Below are positions 1 to 7,014 of a stretch of 15,418 nt of DNA, piece after piece (positions within the stretch are counted from its first letter, which is position 1; the number at the start of each line of letters is the position of its first letter). The DNA is from Clostridiales bacterium (GTDB taxonomy: Bacteria; Bacillota; Clostridia; Saccharofermentanales; UBA5734). The stretch lies in the NCBI GenBank assembly GCA_007133255.1, contig SLMY01000041.1, positions 1 through 15,418 on the forward strand, in the 5' to 3' direction. The translations under genes and the position numbers were made by a program. The notes beneath the pieces are model-generated. The model saw only the letters and a list, made by a program, of their open reading frames with translations, was not told the DNA's origin and made no database searches.

Positions 1-5
1 AATGG

Positions 6-812
6 CTAGGTAAGCTTGATCAGTTCAAGCAGATCCTGGTGCAGCCGGCAGCTGCTGGCCAGAATACTGTCAGCTGTTGTGATGCGGACAGGCAGTCCGT
101 CGCATCGGGTCAACTGCCCGCCTGCCTCACTGACGAAAAGCAGTCCGGCCGCGTAATCCCAGGGCTGCAGTGAGAGCTCAAAAAAGGCGTTCAACCGGCC
201 GCAGGCTACATAGGCAAGGTCTAGTACGGCTGAGCCGCTTCTGCGCACATCCAGCGTCTTTTCAAATAAACGTTCAACGATGGAAAAGGTTTTACTGCTG
301 CTGCCGCGGTCATAGGGTGTGGTACCAAATCCGACCAGAGCCTGGTTAAGGTTCTGTGCCGGGTGGCAGGACACAAGTTGCCCGTTGAGGTAAACGCCCT
401 GCCCCTGAATGGCTGTAAACAATTCGTCCAGATAAGGGTTATAGGTGGCTGCCAGGACAATCTGCCGCTGATCATATAAAGCAAGCGAAATGGCAGAATG
501 TTTATACTGGAACATAAGATTTGTTGTGCCGTCAACCGGATCAAGAATCCAGGTTGGCTTGCTAAAATCACAACTCTGTTGTGATGATTCTTCACCGAGC
601 AGGTTGAAATGAGGGGTTAACCGCCGTAATTCATTGAAAATCTGTTTTTGAACCGTGTAGTCCGTTTCGGTAACAAAATTCGCGGTTCCCGTTTTGACTT
701 CCTGTTCATGTCTGCCGGCCGATTTTAATGTTAAGTGCTTCCCTGCCTGCCGGATAACCGGTATGACCTGTTCAAGCAGGTTTTCTTTATCAGTTGGATA
801 CTGGTTCATCAT
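6..812 (-). CDS. Inositol monophosphatase family phosphatase
   Basis: Mg-dependent phosphatase of the IMPase/SuhB superfamily, 268 residues, the usual length of the family. Visible motifs, numbered from the chosen start: GEE (73-75), the hallmark DPVDGTTN (91-98) that binds two metals, and a C-terminal WDYAAG (218-223). The expected ligands E74, D91, D94 and D219 are all present, so it should be active. The family hydrolyses inositol-1-phosphate, related sugar phosphates or 3'-phosphoadenosine nucleotides; the sequence does not decide which. A GTG at 830 is in frame, but no ribosome binding site precedes it. GGAAAGGG at 828-821 lies 8 nt before ATG 812, so I chose that start; ATG 809 is an alternative. 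It lies downstream of the aldo/keto reductase on the same strand, with a gap of about 145 bp. Probably unrelated to the plus-strand operons. Confidence 0.93.
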   Translation of the reverse strand: MMNQYPTDKENLLEQVIPVIRQAGKHLTLKSAGRHEQEVKTGTANFVTETDYTVQKQIFNELRRLTPHFNLLGEESSQQSCDFSKPTWILDPVDGTTNLMFQYKHSAISLALYDQRQIVLAATYNPYLDELFTAIQGQGVYLNGQLVSCHPAQNLNQALVGFGTTPYDRGSSSKTFSIVERLFEKTLDVRRSGSAVLDLAYVACGRLNAFFELSLQPWDYAAGLLFVSEAGGQLTRCDGLPVRITTADSILASSCRLHQDLLELIKLT

Positions 813-820
813 CAGATGAA

Positions 821-852
821 CCCTTTCCACAGTTTTTATGCTGCGGAAAGGG
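821..852 (-). promoter_or_regulatory. Stem-loop hiding the phosphatase ribosome binding site
   Basis: In the minus-strand transcript, 852-841 pairs with 832-821 in a 12-bp stem (11 Watson-Crick pairs and one G-U) around an 8-nt loop. The 3' arm contains the GGAAAGGG Shine-Dalgarno of the phosphatase gene. On the plus strand the G-U becomes an A-C mismatch, so the fold suits the minus-strand RNA better. No T-run follows, so it is not a classical terminator. A second purine-rich AGGAGG lies just 5' of the stem (862-857). The structure is seen directly; a regulatory role is inference. Confidence 0.5.
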
Positions 853-923
853 TCTGCCTCCTCATTTGTTTTTTCTGCATGTCGTCATCTCATATTAAGG
901 TTCATTTTGAGCGTTTTAGCTTA

Positions 924-944
924 GAGAAAGCCGCTGCCTTTCTC
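924..944 (-). terminator. Weak stem-loop after the aldo/keto reductase
   Basis: Perfect 7-bp inverted repeat (GAGAAAG and CTTTCTC, 7-nt loop) about 16 nt downstream of the aldo/keto reductase stop on the minus strand. No U-tract follows, so termination would be weak or factor-assisted. It may only protect the 3' end. Confidence 0.3.
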
Positions 945-959
945 ATTATACGTTCTTGA

Positions 960-1877
960 TTATGGCAGCTCGTTACCGGCTGCGCGGTACAGTTCGTACC
1001 ATTCTTGTCTGGTTAATGAAATGTCTGAAGCCTGGCAGGCAGCTTTTATCCGATCTTGATTCATGGTACCTATGATCGGCTGAATTCTGGCTGGATGACG
1101 CAGAATCCAGGCAATCGCGATCGCGATACTCGGAACGTCATAGTCAGCCGCGACGCGGTCAATCACTTCATTCAGCTTCTGGAACTTTGGATTATCCAGG
1201 AAAACTCCTTCAAAGAAACCATACTGAAAGGGTGACCAGGCCTGAATCGTAATATCATTCAGGCGGCAGTAATCCAGCACACTGCCGTCTCGGTTAATCG
1301 ACGGGTCTATTTCCATATTGACATTTATGCCGGCGTCTATCATACCGGTATTGGTCATGCTCAGCTGCAGCTGGTTAATGATAATCCGCTGCCCAAGATA
1401 ACGGCTCAGCAGCATCATCTGCATTGGATTCTGATTGCTGACACCAAAGTGTCTGACTTTGCCGCTGCTGTGAAGGCGGGAAAAAGCCTCCGCGACTTCA
1501 TCTGGTTCTACCAGTGTGTCTGGCCGATGCAGCAAAAGAACATCCAGGTAGTCCGTCTTCAGACGTTTCAAAATGCCCTCAACAGAAGCCAGAATATGAT
1601 CGCGGGAAAAATCAAAATAACCCTCGCGAATGCCGCATTTAGACTGAAGAAGCATTTTTTCTCTGACAGATGGCTTCATATCTATGGCTTTGGCAAAAAT
1701 AGTCTCGGACTCGCCACCGCCATAAATATCGGCATGATCGAAAAAATTGATACCACATGCCAGTGCGGTTTCAATCACTGAGCGGGCTGTTTTTAAAGAC
1801 AAATCGGCCATCCTCATACAGCCGAGAGAAATTTCAGATGCTTCAAATTCACCATATCCAATATTAATATTCTTCAT
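960..1877 (-). CDS. Aldo/keto reductase, YdhF-like
   Basis: NAD(P)H-dependent oxidoreductase of the aldo/keto reductase superfamily (TIM barrel, cytoplasmic), 305 residues. The catalytic tetrad is intact: D47 and Y52 in the FDHADIYG segment, K80 in LLQSKCG, and H117 in LLLHRPD. The C-terminal part has the cofactor-binding segment IQPIIGTMNQDRI. Overall the sequence resembles the E. coli YdhF group, whose physiological substrate is unsettled. A GTG at 1886 is in frame, but GGAAAGGA at 1895-1888 is best spaced (10 nt) for ATG 1877, which I chose. It is the first gene of a minus-strand pair with the phosphatase and runs divergently from the transporter operon. Nothing here ties it to peptidoglycan metabolism. 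Confidence 0.93.
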   Translation of the reverse strand: MKNINIGYGEFEASEISLGCMRMADLSLKTARSVIETALACGINFFDHADIYGGGESETIFAKAIDMKPSVREKMLLQSKCGIREGYFDFSRDHILASVEGILKRLKTDYLDVLLLHRPDTLVEPDEVAEAFSRLHSSGKVRHFGVSNQNPMQMMLLSRYLGQRIIINQLQLSMTNTGMIDAGINVNMEIDPSINRDGSVLDYCRLNDITIQAWSPFQYGFFEGVFLDNPKFQKLNEVIDRVAADYDVPSIAIAIAWILRHPARIQPIIGTMNQDRIKAACQASDISLTRQEWYELYRAAGNELP

Positions 1878-1900
1878 CAAGATCACATCCTTTCCATTTC

Positions 1901-1906
1901 ATTATA
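1901..1906 (-). promoter_or_regulatory. Possible -10 box for the aldo/keto reductase
   Basis: A perfect TATAAT reads on the minus strand just upstream of the gene. The nearest -35-like hexamer, TTGTCA, is only 13 nt away, which is too close. Transcription would start almost on the Shine-Dalgarno, giving a very short leader. Only the -10 match supports it. Confidence 0.3.
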
Positions 1907-1965
1907 CATCAGGACCGGATGACAATGTGATACCATAACAGCGATATACATTTAAATGAATAAGT

Positions 1966-2118
1966 ATGAATATTAATCACATCGGTTTGCATCTGGCGCT
2001 CATAGCTGCCAGTGCCGGACTGTTTCTGTGCATGACTTTGACTGCCATTCCTTTTGGCCTGCAGCACTTCAAATTTGCCCGATTGGCCCAGCTGCCGTTC
2101 GGTGCTGTGATAATCTGA
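1966..2118 (+). pseudogene. YccF-domain fragment, 50 codons, probably a remnant
   Basis: An open frame of 50 codons encodes a hydrophobic stretch followed by IPFGLQHFKFARLAQLPFG (residues 28-46). This matches what I know of the YccF inner-membrane domain, whose repeats carry an IPFG..HFK.A.LA..PFG pattern after a membrane segment. Intact YccF proteins are about 120-150 residues with two such repeats; only most of one repeat is present here. There is no ribosome binding site before the ATG, and an in-frame stop lies just upstream (1957-1959). I read it as a decayed remnant, although a tiny membrane protein cannot be excluded. Confidence 0.5.
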
Positions 2119-2244
2119 ATAAAGATGTATAGTGATGAATACTGCTTGTTCGAAGAAATGACTCTGCCTACATGCCGTTACAGCCTGCCTTTTCCAAACA
2201 GACCCTCTGAGTTAATGTACAGAATCGGACACAAATGCTGACGT

Positions 2245-2258
2245 GTAACGATGGTTAC
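2245..2258. promoter_or_regulatory. Candidate palindromic operator GTAAC-N4-GTTAC
   Basis: Perfect 5-bp inverted repeat GTAAC GATG GTTAC directly abutting the putative -35 box of the transporter operon (TTCACA at 2259). Position and symmetry suit a dimeric regulator. It resembles a catabolite-response element but is one base short of that spacing. I found no second copy, and there is no regulator gene in the window. Confidence 0.35.
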
Positions 2259-2286
2259 TTCACAAAAGTAGACAGAACCTTATATT
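2259..2286 (+). promoter_or_regulatory. Putative sigma-A promoter of the transporter operon
   Basis: TTCACA (2259-2264), a 16-nt spacer, then TATATT (2281-2286). This predicts a transcript start near 2293 and a leader of about 110 nt before the binding-protein gene. It is the best promoter-like pair in the region. Confidence 0.45.
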
Positions 2287-2320
2287 TGTGATAAATTTAT
2301 CAAAGGAGCTTGCGAATTTT

Positions 2321-2392
2321 ATGCCTTTGGACAAGGCCGTGTGGAGGCGGTCCGGTGTAAAGTTAAAACGCTCCATTTGTATTTTATCATAG
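2321..2392 (+). CDS. Possible 23-codon leader ORF upstream of the binding protein
   Basis: ATG 2321 follows AAAGGAG (2302-2308) at a rather long 12-nt spacing and opens 23 codons. The predicted peptide is basic, MPLDKAVWRRSGVKLKRSIC followed by ILS. Its TAG stop (2390-2392) overlaps the AGGAGG (2391-2396) of the binding-protein gene, so a ribosome ending here would sit on the next initiation site. The same stop-in-Shine-Dalgarno arrangement occurs between the two permease genes. No family is recognised, and chance is a real possibility for so short an ORF. Confidence 0.28.
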   Translation: MPLDKAVWRRSGVKLKRSICILS

Positions 2393-2403
2393 GAGGTAAA
2401 AGT

Positions 2404-4428
2404 ATGAACAAGAAACTGATTATTCTACTTGCTCTGCTTCTGGCCATGGCACTTGTTGTGGCAAGCTGTGGTGGTGACACGACAGAAACAGAAGACCCGG
2501 GCACAACGACAACTGCCGATGGCACAGATGAGACAACGGCAGATGAAGATGAAACAACCGATCCTGATGAAACAGAAGCTCCCGCTGAGCAAGGTGATTA
2601 TTCCGATGAGCCTGCCCTGATTTTAGGTGCTACTGATTTCAACGCTGTTTTCAGCCCGTTTTTCGCGACAACCGGTTACGATATGGATATCGTGGACCTG
2701 GTTCATGCGCCGCTGATTGGTTTTGACCGATTCGCGATGCCGGATGACAGTGGTCTTGCTTATTATGAGACACCGGAAGAAATTATGGCTGACGACGGTT
2801 CTGTTGAAAGAACCATTTATACATTCACTTTAAAGGAAAACCTTGTCTTTAGTGACGGCGAGCCCGTTACAGCGGATGATGTCGTTTTCTCAATGCTGGT
2901 CAGGCTGGATCCCAACTATACCGGTCCTTCAACCCTTTATACAACACCTATTCTGGGTGTTAATGAGTATCGTTACGACGATATGGATTATGCTGACCGT
3001 GTAGAAGCGATTCAGGAAGAAGCTGCCGCGTACGAACCCGATGAAGATGAGATTCAGGAAACAGCCCAGGCTGTAGCAGATGGCTATGGAATGGATGTCG
3101 CAGACTTCCTGCCTGATGGTCCTTATTATGAGGATTATGTACTGGCAGAAATTCGCAACTCACTTCGCCGTGAGCTGGAAGCTGAGTATATTGCTGAAAA
3201 CCTTGCCGGCGACACTGTAAACGTGCCGGATGTTGAAGGCATTGAAAAAGTCGATGAACTGACTGTCCGTGTGACAATCGCGGGTGTTGACCCGGCGGCT
3301 ATTTATAACCTGGGTGGTGTTGAAGTCGCGCCGATGCATTATTATGGTGAAGGTTTCCGTAAAGGTGATCTGTCGATGGCTCAGGCTGTCAACGGCGAAC
3401 CGATGGGTGCCGGACCTTATCGCTTCAGTGATTTCACCAACAACGTAGTTACACTTGTCGCTAATGATTTCTACTTTGAAGGCTCTCCGATGATTAAGCG
3501 GATACGCTACCAGGTTACCTCACAGGCCAATAAGCTTGAAGGTGTACGTCTGGGCGATTTTGATATTTCCGATCCAACCGCGTCTCCGGAAGTTGTTAAT
3601 GATGTAGAAGAAGATCCTGATCTGCATTATGAGCTGATCGATAATCTTGGTTATGGATACATTGGTATTGATGCCAGCCGTGTCACAAACCTGAGTGTTC
3701 GCCAGGGCGTTATGCACCTGATGGATCGCGAACCAGCTGTCCAGTCTTATTATGGTAATCTGGCCAGTGTTATTGAACGTCCAATCTCCCGTGTTTCATG
3801 GGCTTATCCACAGAACGCCACTGAGTATTATGGCTTCAGCCCTGAAAGCGCTCTCGAGAAATTCGAGGAAGGCGGCTACACCCAGAATGACAATGGCGAT
3901 CTGGTTAACAGTGCCGGTGAACAGCTGAGAATCAGAATTGGTATCCCTGCTGACGGTGCTGGTGATCATCCGGCTTTCCCGATCGTTCTTGGTATCAAGA
4001 ACGCAGGCGAAGACCTTGGCATGATTGTTGATATTGAGGACTATGCCGATGGCAATCAGTTCTTTGATGACCTTGATGCCGGTCTGCTTGATCTCTGGGC
4101 AGCTGCCTGGGGTGAAACACCTGATCCTGACATGTACCAGCTGTATCATACAAATGGTCCAAGCAACTATTACAACATCAGTGACGAACGCCTTGATGAG
4201 CTGATCATGGCTGCCCGCCAGACCAGTGATATTGATGTCCGTAAAGAAATGTACGCGGAAGCACTTGATATCATTATGGAAAACGCGGTTGAAATGCCTA
4301 CCTATCAGCGTAAGAACATGTTTATTTTTAACACCAATATTGTCAATATTGAGACACTCCCAAGAGATATGACACCGTACTATGGTTACTTTGCCGAGGT
4401 TGAAAGCCTTGAAATGGTAGCCCAATAA
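2404..4428 (+). CDS. ABC transporter substrate-binding lipoprotein (SBP family 5, OppA/DppA type)
   Basis: Extracytoplasmic solute-binding lipoprotein, 674 residues, that captures peptides or similar ligands for the permeases encoded next. The start is ATG 2404, with AGGAGG 7 nt upstream. Residues 1-22 are a lipoprotein signal (MNKK, hydrophobic core, lipobox VASC with lipidated C22). Residues 23-69 are a Thr/Asp/Glu-rich linker to the cell surface. The mature domain has the family 5 pattern: YTFTLKENLVFSDGEPVTADDVVFS (139-163), the EKVDELTVRVTI strand (281-292) and the GAGPYRF turn (336-342). It is longer than the usual 520-550 residues because of the linker and an acidic, probably helical insertion at about 186-280. 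A stem-loop follows the gene. Ligand is unknown; muropeptides are possible from the downstream operon. Confidence 0.93.
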   Translation: MNKKLIILLALLLAMALVVASCGGDTTETEDPGTTTTADGTDETTADEDETTDPDETEAPAEQGDYSDEPALILGATDFNAVFSPFFATTGYDMDIVDLVHAPLIGFDRFAMPDDSGLAYYETPEEIMADDGSVERTIYTFTLKENLVFSDGEPVTADDVVFSMLVRLDPNYTGPSTLYTTPILGVNEYRYDDMDYADRVEAIQEEAAAYEPDEDEIQETAQAVADGYGMDVADFLPDGPYYEDYVLAEIRNSLRRELEAEYIAENLAGDTVNVPDVEGIEKVDELTVRVTIAGVDPAAIYNLGGVEVAPMHYYGEGFRKGDLSMAQAVNGEPMGAGPYRFSDFTNNVVTLVANDFYFEGSPMIKRIRYQVTSQANKLEGVRLGDFDISDPTASPEVVNDVEEDPDLHYELIDNLGYGYIGIDASRVTNLSVRQGVMHLMDREPAVQSYYGNLASVIERPISRVSWAYPQNATEYYGFSPESALEKFEEGGYTQNDNGDLVNSAGEQLRIRIGIPADGAGDHPAFPIVLGIKNAGEDLGMIVDIEDYADGNQFFDDLDAGLLDLWAAAWGETPDPDMYQLYHTNGPSNYYNISDERLDELIMAARQTSDIDVRKEMYAEALDIIMENAVEMPTYQRKNMFIFNTNIVNIETLPRDMTPYYGYFAEVESLEMVAQ

Positions 4429-4486
4429 CAGTAACGAAAGTGTTAAGAGTGACTGCTGAGCAGTTATAGAATACACAAGCATGCTG

Positions 4487-4519
4487 GTGGGCCTGCCTTC
4501 AAACTGAGGGCAGGCCCGC
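4487..4519 (+). promoter_or_regulatory. GC-rich intercistronic stem-loop
   Basis: GGGCCTGCC (4489-4497) pairs perfectly with GGCAGGCCC (4509-4517) around an 11-nt loop, and two more pairs extend the base (U-G, G-C). There is no U-tract, and the next start codon lies only 21 nt downstream. Such hairpins between a binding-protein gene and permease genes commonly stabilise the upstream mRNA or thin out transcription, so the binding protein is made in excess. A smaller 5-bp hairpin lies at 4452-4464. Confidence 0.55.
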
Positions 4520-4540
4520 ATAATGCGAACAGGAGTGTCT

Positions 4541-5509
4541 ATGCGGCAATTCATCATCCGCCGGTTGTTTTTATCGGTTTTTATTTTATTTGGTGTAGCT
4601 ATTATCATCTATACACTCATCCGCGCTATGCCTGGAGATTATGTTTCAACGATCACAGCCGGTAACCCGAATGTCACAGAAGAAATGGTGACGCGCCTGC
4701 GCCGGTTGTACGGACTTGATGTCGGCGTTTTCCAGGGTTTTATCAACTGGCTGAGTCAAGCTGTACGCGGCAATCTGGGTACATCGTTTATATACCAGAG
4801 GCCGGTCGCTCAGGTCATAAGCGAAAAAATGTGGGTTTCATTCTGGCTCGCGTTCATAGCCTTTATCATTCAGCTGCTGATCGCGATTCCGCTTGGTGTT
4901 ATTTCCGCGACGCGGCAATACTCAAAACTTGACTACGCGGTATCAACTTTCGCTCTGGTTGGGATTTCCTTGCCGGGCTTCTTTTTCGCGGCTATCCTGC
5001 AGCGTACCTTCGCGATAGGCCTGGGTGTTTTACCTTTGCAGGGCATGGTGACCGCACGCTACAATTATACCGGCTTCAGACTGCTGCTTGATATGGGCAA
5101 ACATTTCATTTTGCCGGTCGCGGTATTAACCGTGACAGGTGTAGGTGGTTTGATGCGCTATTCCAGGACAAACATGCTTGAGGTACTTAACGCTGATTAT
5201 GTGCGAACAGCTCGTGCCAAAGGTCTGAGTGAAAACAAGGTCATATACAAACATGCGTTTCGCAATACATTAATTCCGATTGTTACCATGATCGGCGGTT
5301 CAATTCCCGGTTTGTTTTCCGGTGCTATCATAACCGAAGGTATTTTCGCTATTGATGGTCTGGGTAATACCGCGCTTGTCGCGATGCGCCAGGGTGATGT
5401 ACCGTTTATCATGGCTTTTAATATGTTTCTCGCGGTTTTGACTCTTCTGGGAACACTGATCGCGGATTTACTTTACGCGGTGGTTGATCCACGCGTCCGA
5501 TTAAGCTAG
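4541..5509 (+). CDS. ABC transporter permease, OppB/DppB type
   Basis: First membrane subunit of the peptide importer, 322 residues, the normal length. It opens with the classic MRQFIIRRLFLSVFILFGVA (first membrane segment) and RAMPGDY, and has six predicted membrane segments. The EAA loop that docks the ATPase is YVRTARAKGLSENKVIYKHA, about residues 222-241. The C-terminal part reads GIFAIDGLG and ends in VDPRVRLS, typical of the family. An in-frame ATG at 4523 exists, but AGGAG (4531-4535) lies between it and ATG 4541, so 4541 is the start. Its TAG stop is embedded in the AGGAGG of the next gene, suggesting coupled translation. Confidence 0.94.
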   Translation: MRQFIIRRLFLSVFILFGVAIIIYTLIRAMPGDYVSTITAGNPNVTEEMVTRLRRLYGLDVGVFQGFINWLSQAVRGNLGTSFIYQRPVAQVISEKMWVSFWLAFIAFIIQLLIAIPLGVISATRQYSKLDYAVSTFALVGISLPGFFFAAILQRTFAIGLGVLPLQGMVTARYNYTGFRLLLDMGKHFILPVAVLTVTGVGGLMRYSRTNMLEVLNADYVRTARAKGLSENKVIYKHAFRNTLIPIVTMIGGSIPGLFSGAIITEGIFAIDGLGNTALVAMRQGDVPFIMAFNMFLAVLTLLGTLIADLLYAVVDPRVRLS

Positions 5510-5522
5510 GAGGTGGCAGATT

Positions 5523-7001
5523 ATGGCTGATAACATGAAATTGCCTGAAGAATTAGAAATGCCTGAAGATGATCAAGCCTCTGAGCAAACGATCGTGACG
5601 CCGGGGCAGCTTGTTCGCAGACGGTTTGTCCGTAACAAGCTGGCCATCATAGGTGTGATCATTCTGGTGATCATGGTTATCTTTTCTTTTATCGGACCGA
5701 TCTTTTCACCCTATGGGGAATATGAGATCTTCTACCGGGATGAGGAAATTCGTTATATTTACGTTTTGGCGGGTGATCAGGACTTGTACGCGCTTAATAT
5801 CGCGGATGGTTCGCTGCGCTGGCATTTGAGAACTGAAGAGCCGATTGTTTCAGAACCTTTGATCTCAGCTGAAACCGGCCGGGTTTTTGTGCAGTTGGAA
5901 AGCGGTGTTATTCAGGAGTTTTCAGCGAATCGCGGTGAACTGGCAAATGAATATACCGATACTGAACTCACGTCGCTGGTTGAGGTGCCCTTTACTGTAG
6001 AAGTGCCGGAAAATGAGGAGCTGAGATATGAAGTTGAATTTGGCTTTCTGAATGCCTACAGTCTGGAGACAGGCGTGAAACGCTGGGATTTTACCGGCTA
6101 CTCACCTGTCGCGACAGAAGAGCCCTTCTATGATGAAACCGGTAATGTGTATGTTGTTGATGAAGCAGGTGAAGTGTACGCGGTCAGACCGGAACGGGGC
6201 GTTCAGAGATGGTCGTTCCAGACCAATCACGAGGGCCCATATCTGATAACAGAAGGACCGGTCATTATTCGGACATTGAACGCACGTACACCCCCATCTA
6301 GAGCACATCTGCTGGGAACAGACAGAATGGGACTGGATGTGATGACCCGTCTGATGTACGGCGGCCGCATATCACTTATGGTTGGCTTTGTAGTTATTAT
6401 CATAGAAATTTTGCTGGGTGTTATTCTGGGTGGTATTGCCGGATACTATGGCAAATGGGTTGACAACCTGCTGATGCGAATTGTTGATGTCTTTAATTGT
6501 ATACCTATACTGCCAATCATGCTGATAATGGGATCGGTTATGGTCGCGATGGAAATACCCTCGCAGTCTCGCATTTATGTGCTTATGCTGGCTTTGGGCC
6601 TGCTGTTCTGGCCTGGTGTCGCCCGGATTGTTCGTGGTCAGATTCTCTCGCTGCGGGAACAGGAGTTCATGGTAGCGGCAGAATCAACGGGCCTGAAAGC
6701 CAGAAGCAGAATCTTCTTTCATCTGATCCCGAACGTCATGCCGCAGCTGATCGTTATCGCGACACTGGGCATCGGCAGTGTTATCCTGCTGGAGTCGGCT
6801 TTATCGTATCTTGGCATGGGGCTTTCATTCCCTTATGCGTCCTGGGGCAACATGGTAGATGCTGTCAATGACCGCAGGATTATGCAAGACCATCTGAATA
6901 TCTGGGTGCCGCCCGGCATTGCGATTTTACTGACTGTTATGTCGTTTAATTTTGTTGGTGATGGTCTTCGCGACGCGTACGATCCGAAGATGAGGCGCTA
7001 A
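5523..7001 (+). CDS. ABC transporter permease, OppC/DppC type, with inserted PQQ-like beta-propeller repeats
   Basis: Second membrane subunit, 492 residues against about 280-320 for ordinary OppC. Order: cytoplasmic N-terminus with RRRFVRNKLA (32-41), first membrane segment (about 41-62), a long extracellular stretch (65-258), then the standard core starting HLLGTDRMGLDVMTRLMYGG (262-281). The EAA loop is EFMVAAESTGLKARSRIFFH (381-400), and the protein ends GDGLRDAYDP. The extra stretch contains PQQ-type blade motifs: LYALNIADGSLRW (88-100), LNAYSLETGVKRW (176-188), VYAVRPERGVQRW (218-230), and a weaker one near 121-139 that lacks the Trp. The normal loop here is about 45 residues, so roughly 150 are added. 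The frame is continuous with flanking OppC sequence at both ends, arguing against an assembly join. AGGAGG lies 9 nt before the ATG. Confidence 0.92.
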   Translation: MADNMKLPEELEMPEDDQASEQTIVTPGQLVRRRFVRNKLAIIGVIILVIMVIFSFIGPIFSPYGEYEIFYRDEEIRYIYVLAGDQDLYALNIADGSLRWHLRTEEPIVSEPLISAETGRVFVQLESGVIQEFSANRGELANEYTDTELTSLVEVPFTVEVPENEELRYEVEFGFLNAYSLETGVKRWDFTGYSPVATEEPFYDETGNVYVVDEAGEVYAVRPERGVQRWSFQTNHEGPYLITEGPVIIRTLNARTPPSRAHLLGTDRMGLDVMTRLMYGGRISLMVGFVVIIIEILLGVILGGIAGYYGKWVDNLLMRIVDVFNCIPILPIMLIMGSVMVAMEIPSQSRIYVLMLALGLLFWPGVARIVRGQILSLREQEFMVAAESTGLKARSRIFFHLIPNVMPQLIVIATLGIGSVILLESALSYLGMGLSFPYASWGNMVDAVNDRRIMQDHLNIWVPPGIAILLTVMSFNFVGDGLRDAYDPKMRR

Positions 7002-7014
7002 GACAGGAGCTATT

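Larger units (their letters stand above)
1907..2403. other. Intergenic region between divergent operons
   Basis: About 500 bp between the divergent aldo/keto reductase and transporter operons. It holds a YccF-like fragment (1966-2118), then about 125 bp (2119-2244) in which I see nothing recognisable, then a palindrome, promoter, possible leader ORF and ribosome binding site (2245-2403). No tRNA, riboswitch or insertion-sequence ends were recognised. Confidence 0.6.

Noticed and set aside
2244..2258. Catabolite-response element (CcpA site) at the transporter promoter
   Set aside because: The palindrome resembles one, but the half-site spacing is one base short of the TGNNARCG pattern. It is kept only as a generic operator candidate.
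4523..4540. Upstream ATG of the first permease as the true start
   Set aside because: It would add MRTGVS, has no ribosome binding site in front, and the AGGAG site falls between it and the better ATG at 4541.
3796..4608. Antisense ORF of 270 codons across the binding-protein end and permease start
   Set aside because: It lies opposite a clear lipoprotein gene with full family motifs. Its translation shows no recognisable domain and no ribosome binding site, so it is a shadow of codon usage.
5715..6296. The permease insert as an assembly error or a separate gene
   Set aside because: The frame is open through both junctions, codon habits match the flanks (TAC-GCG, ATC-GCG pairs), and OppC landmarks are intact on each side.
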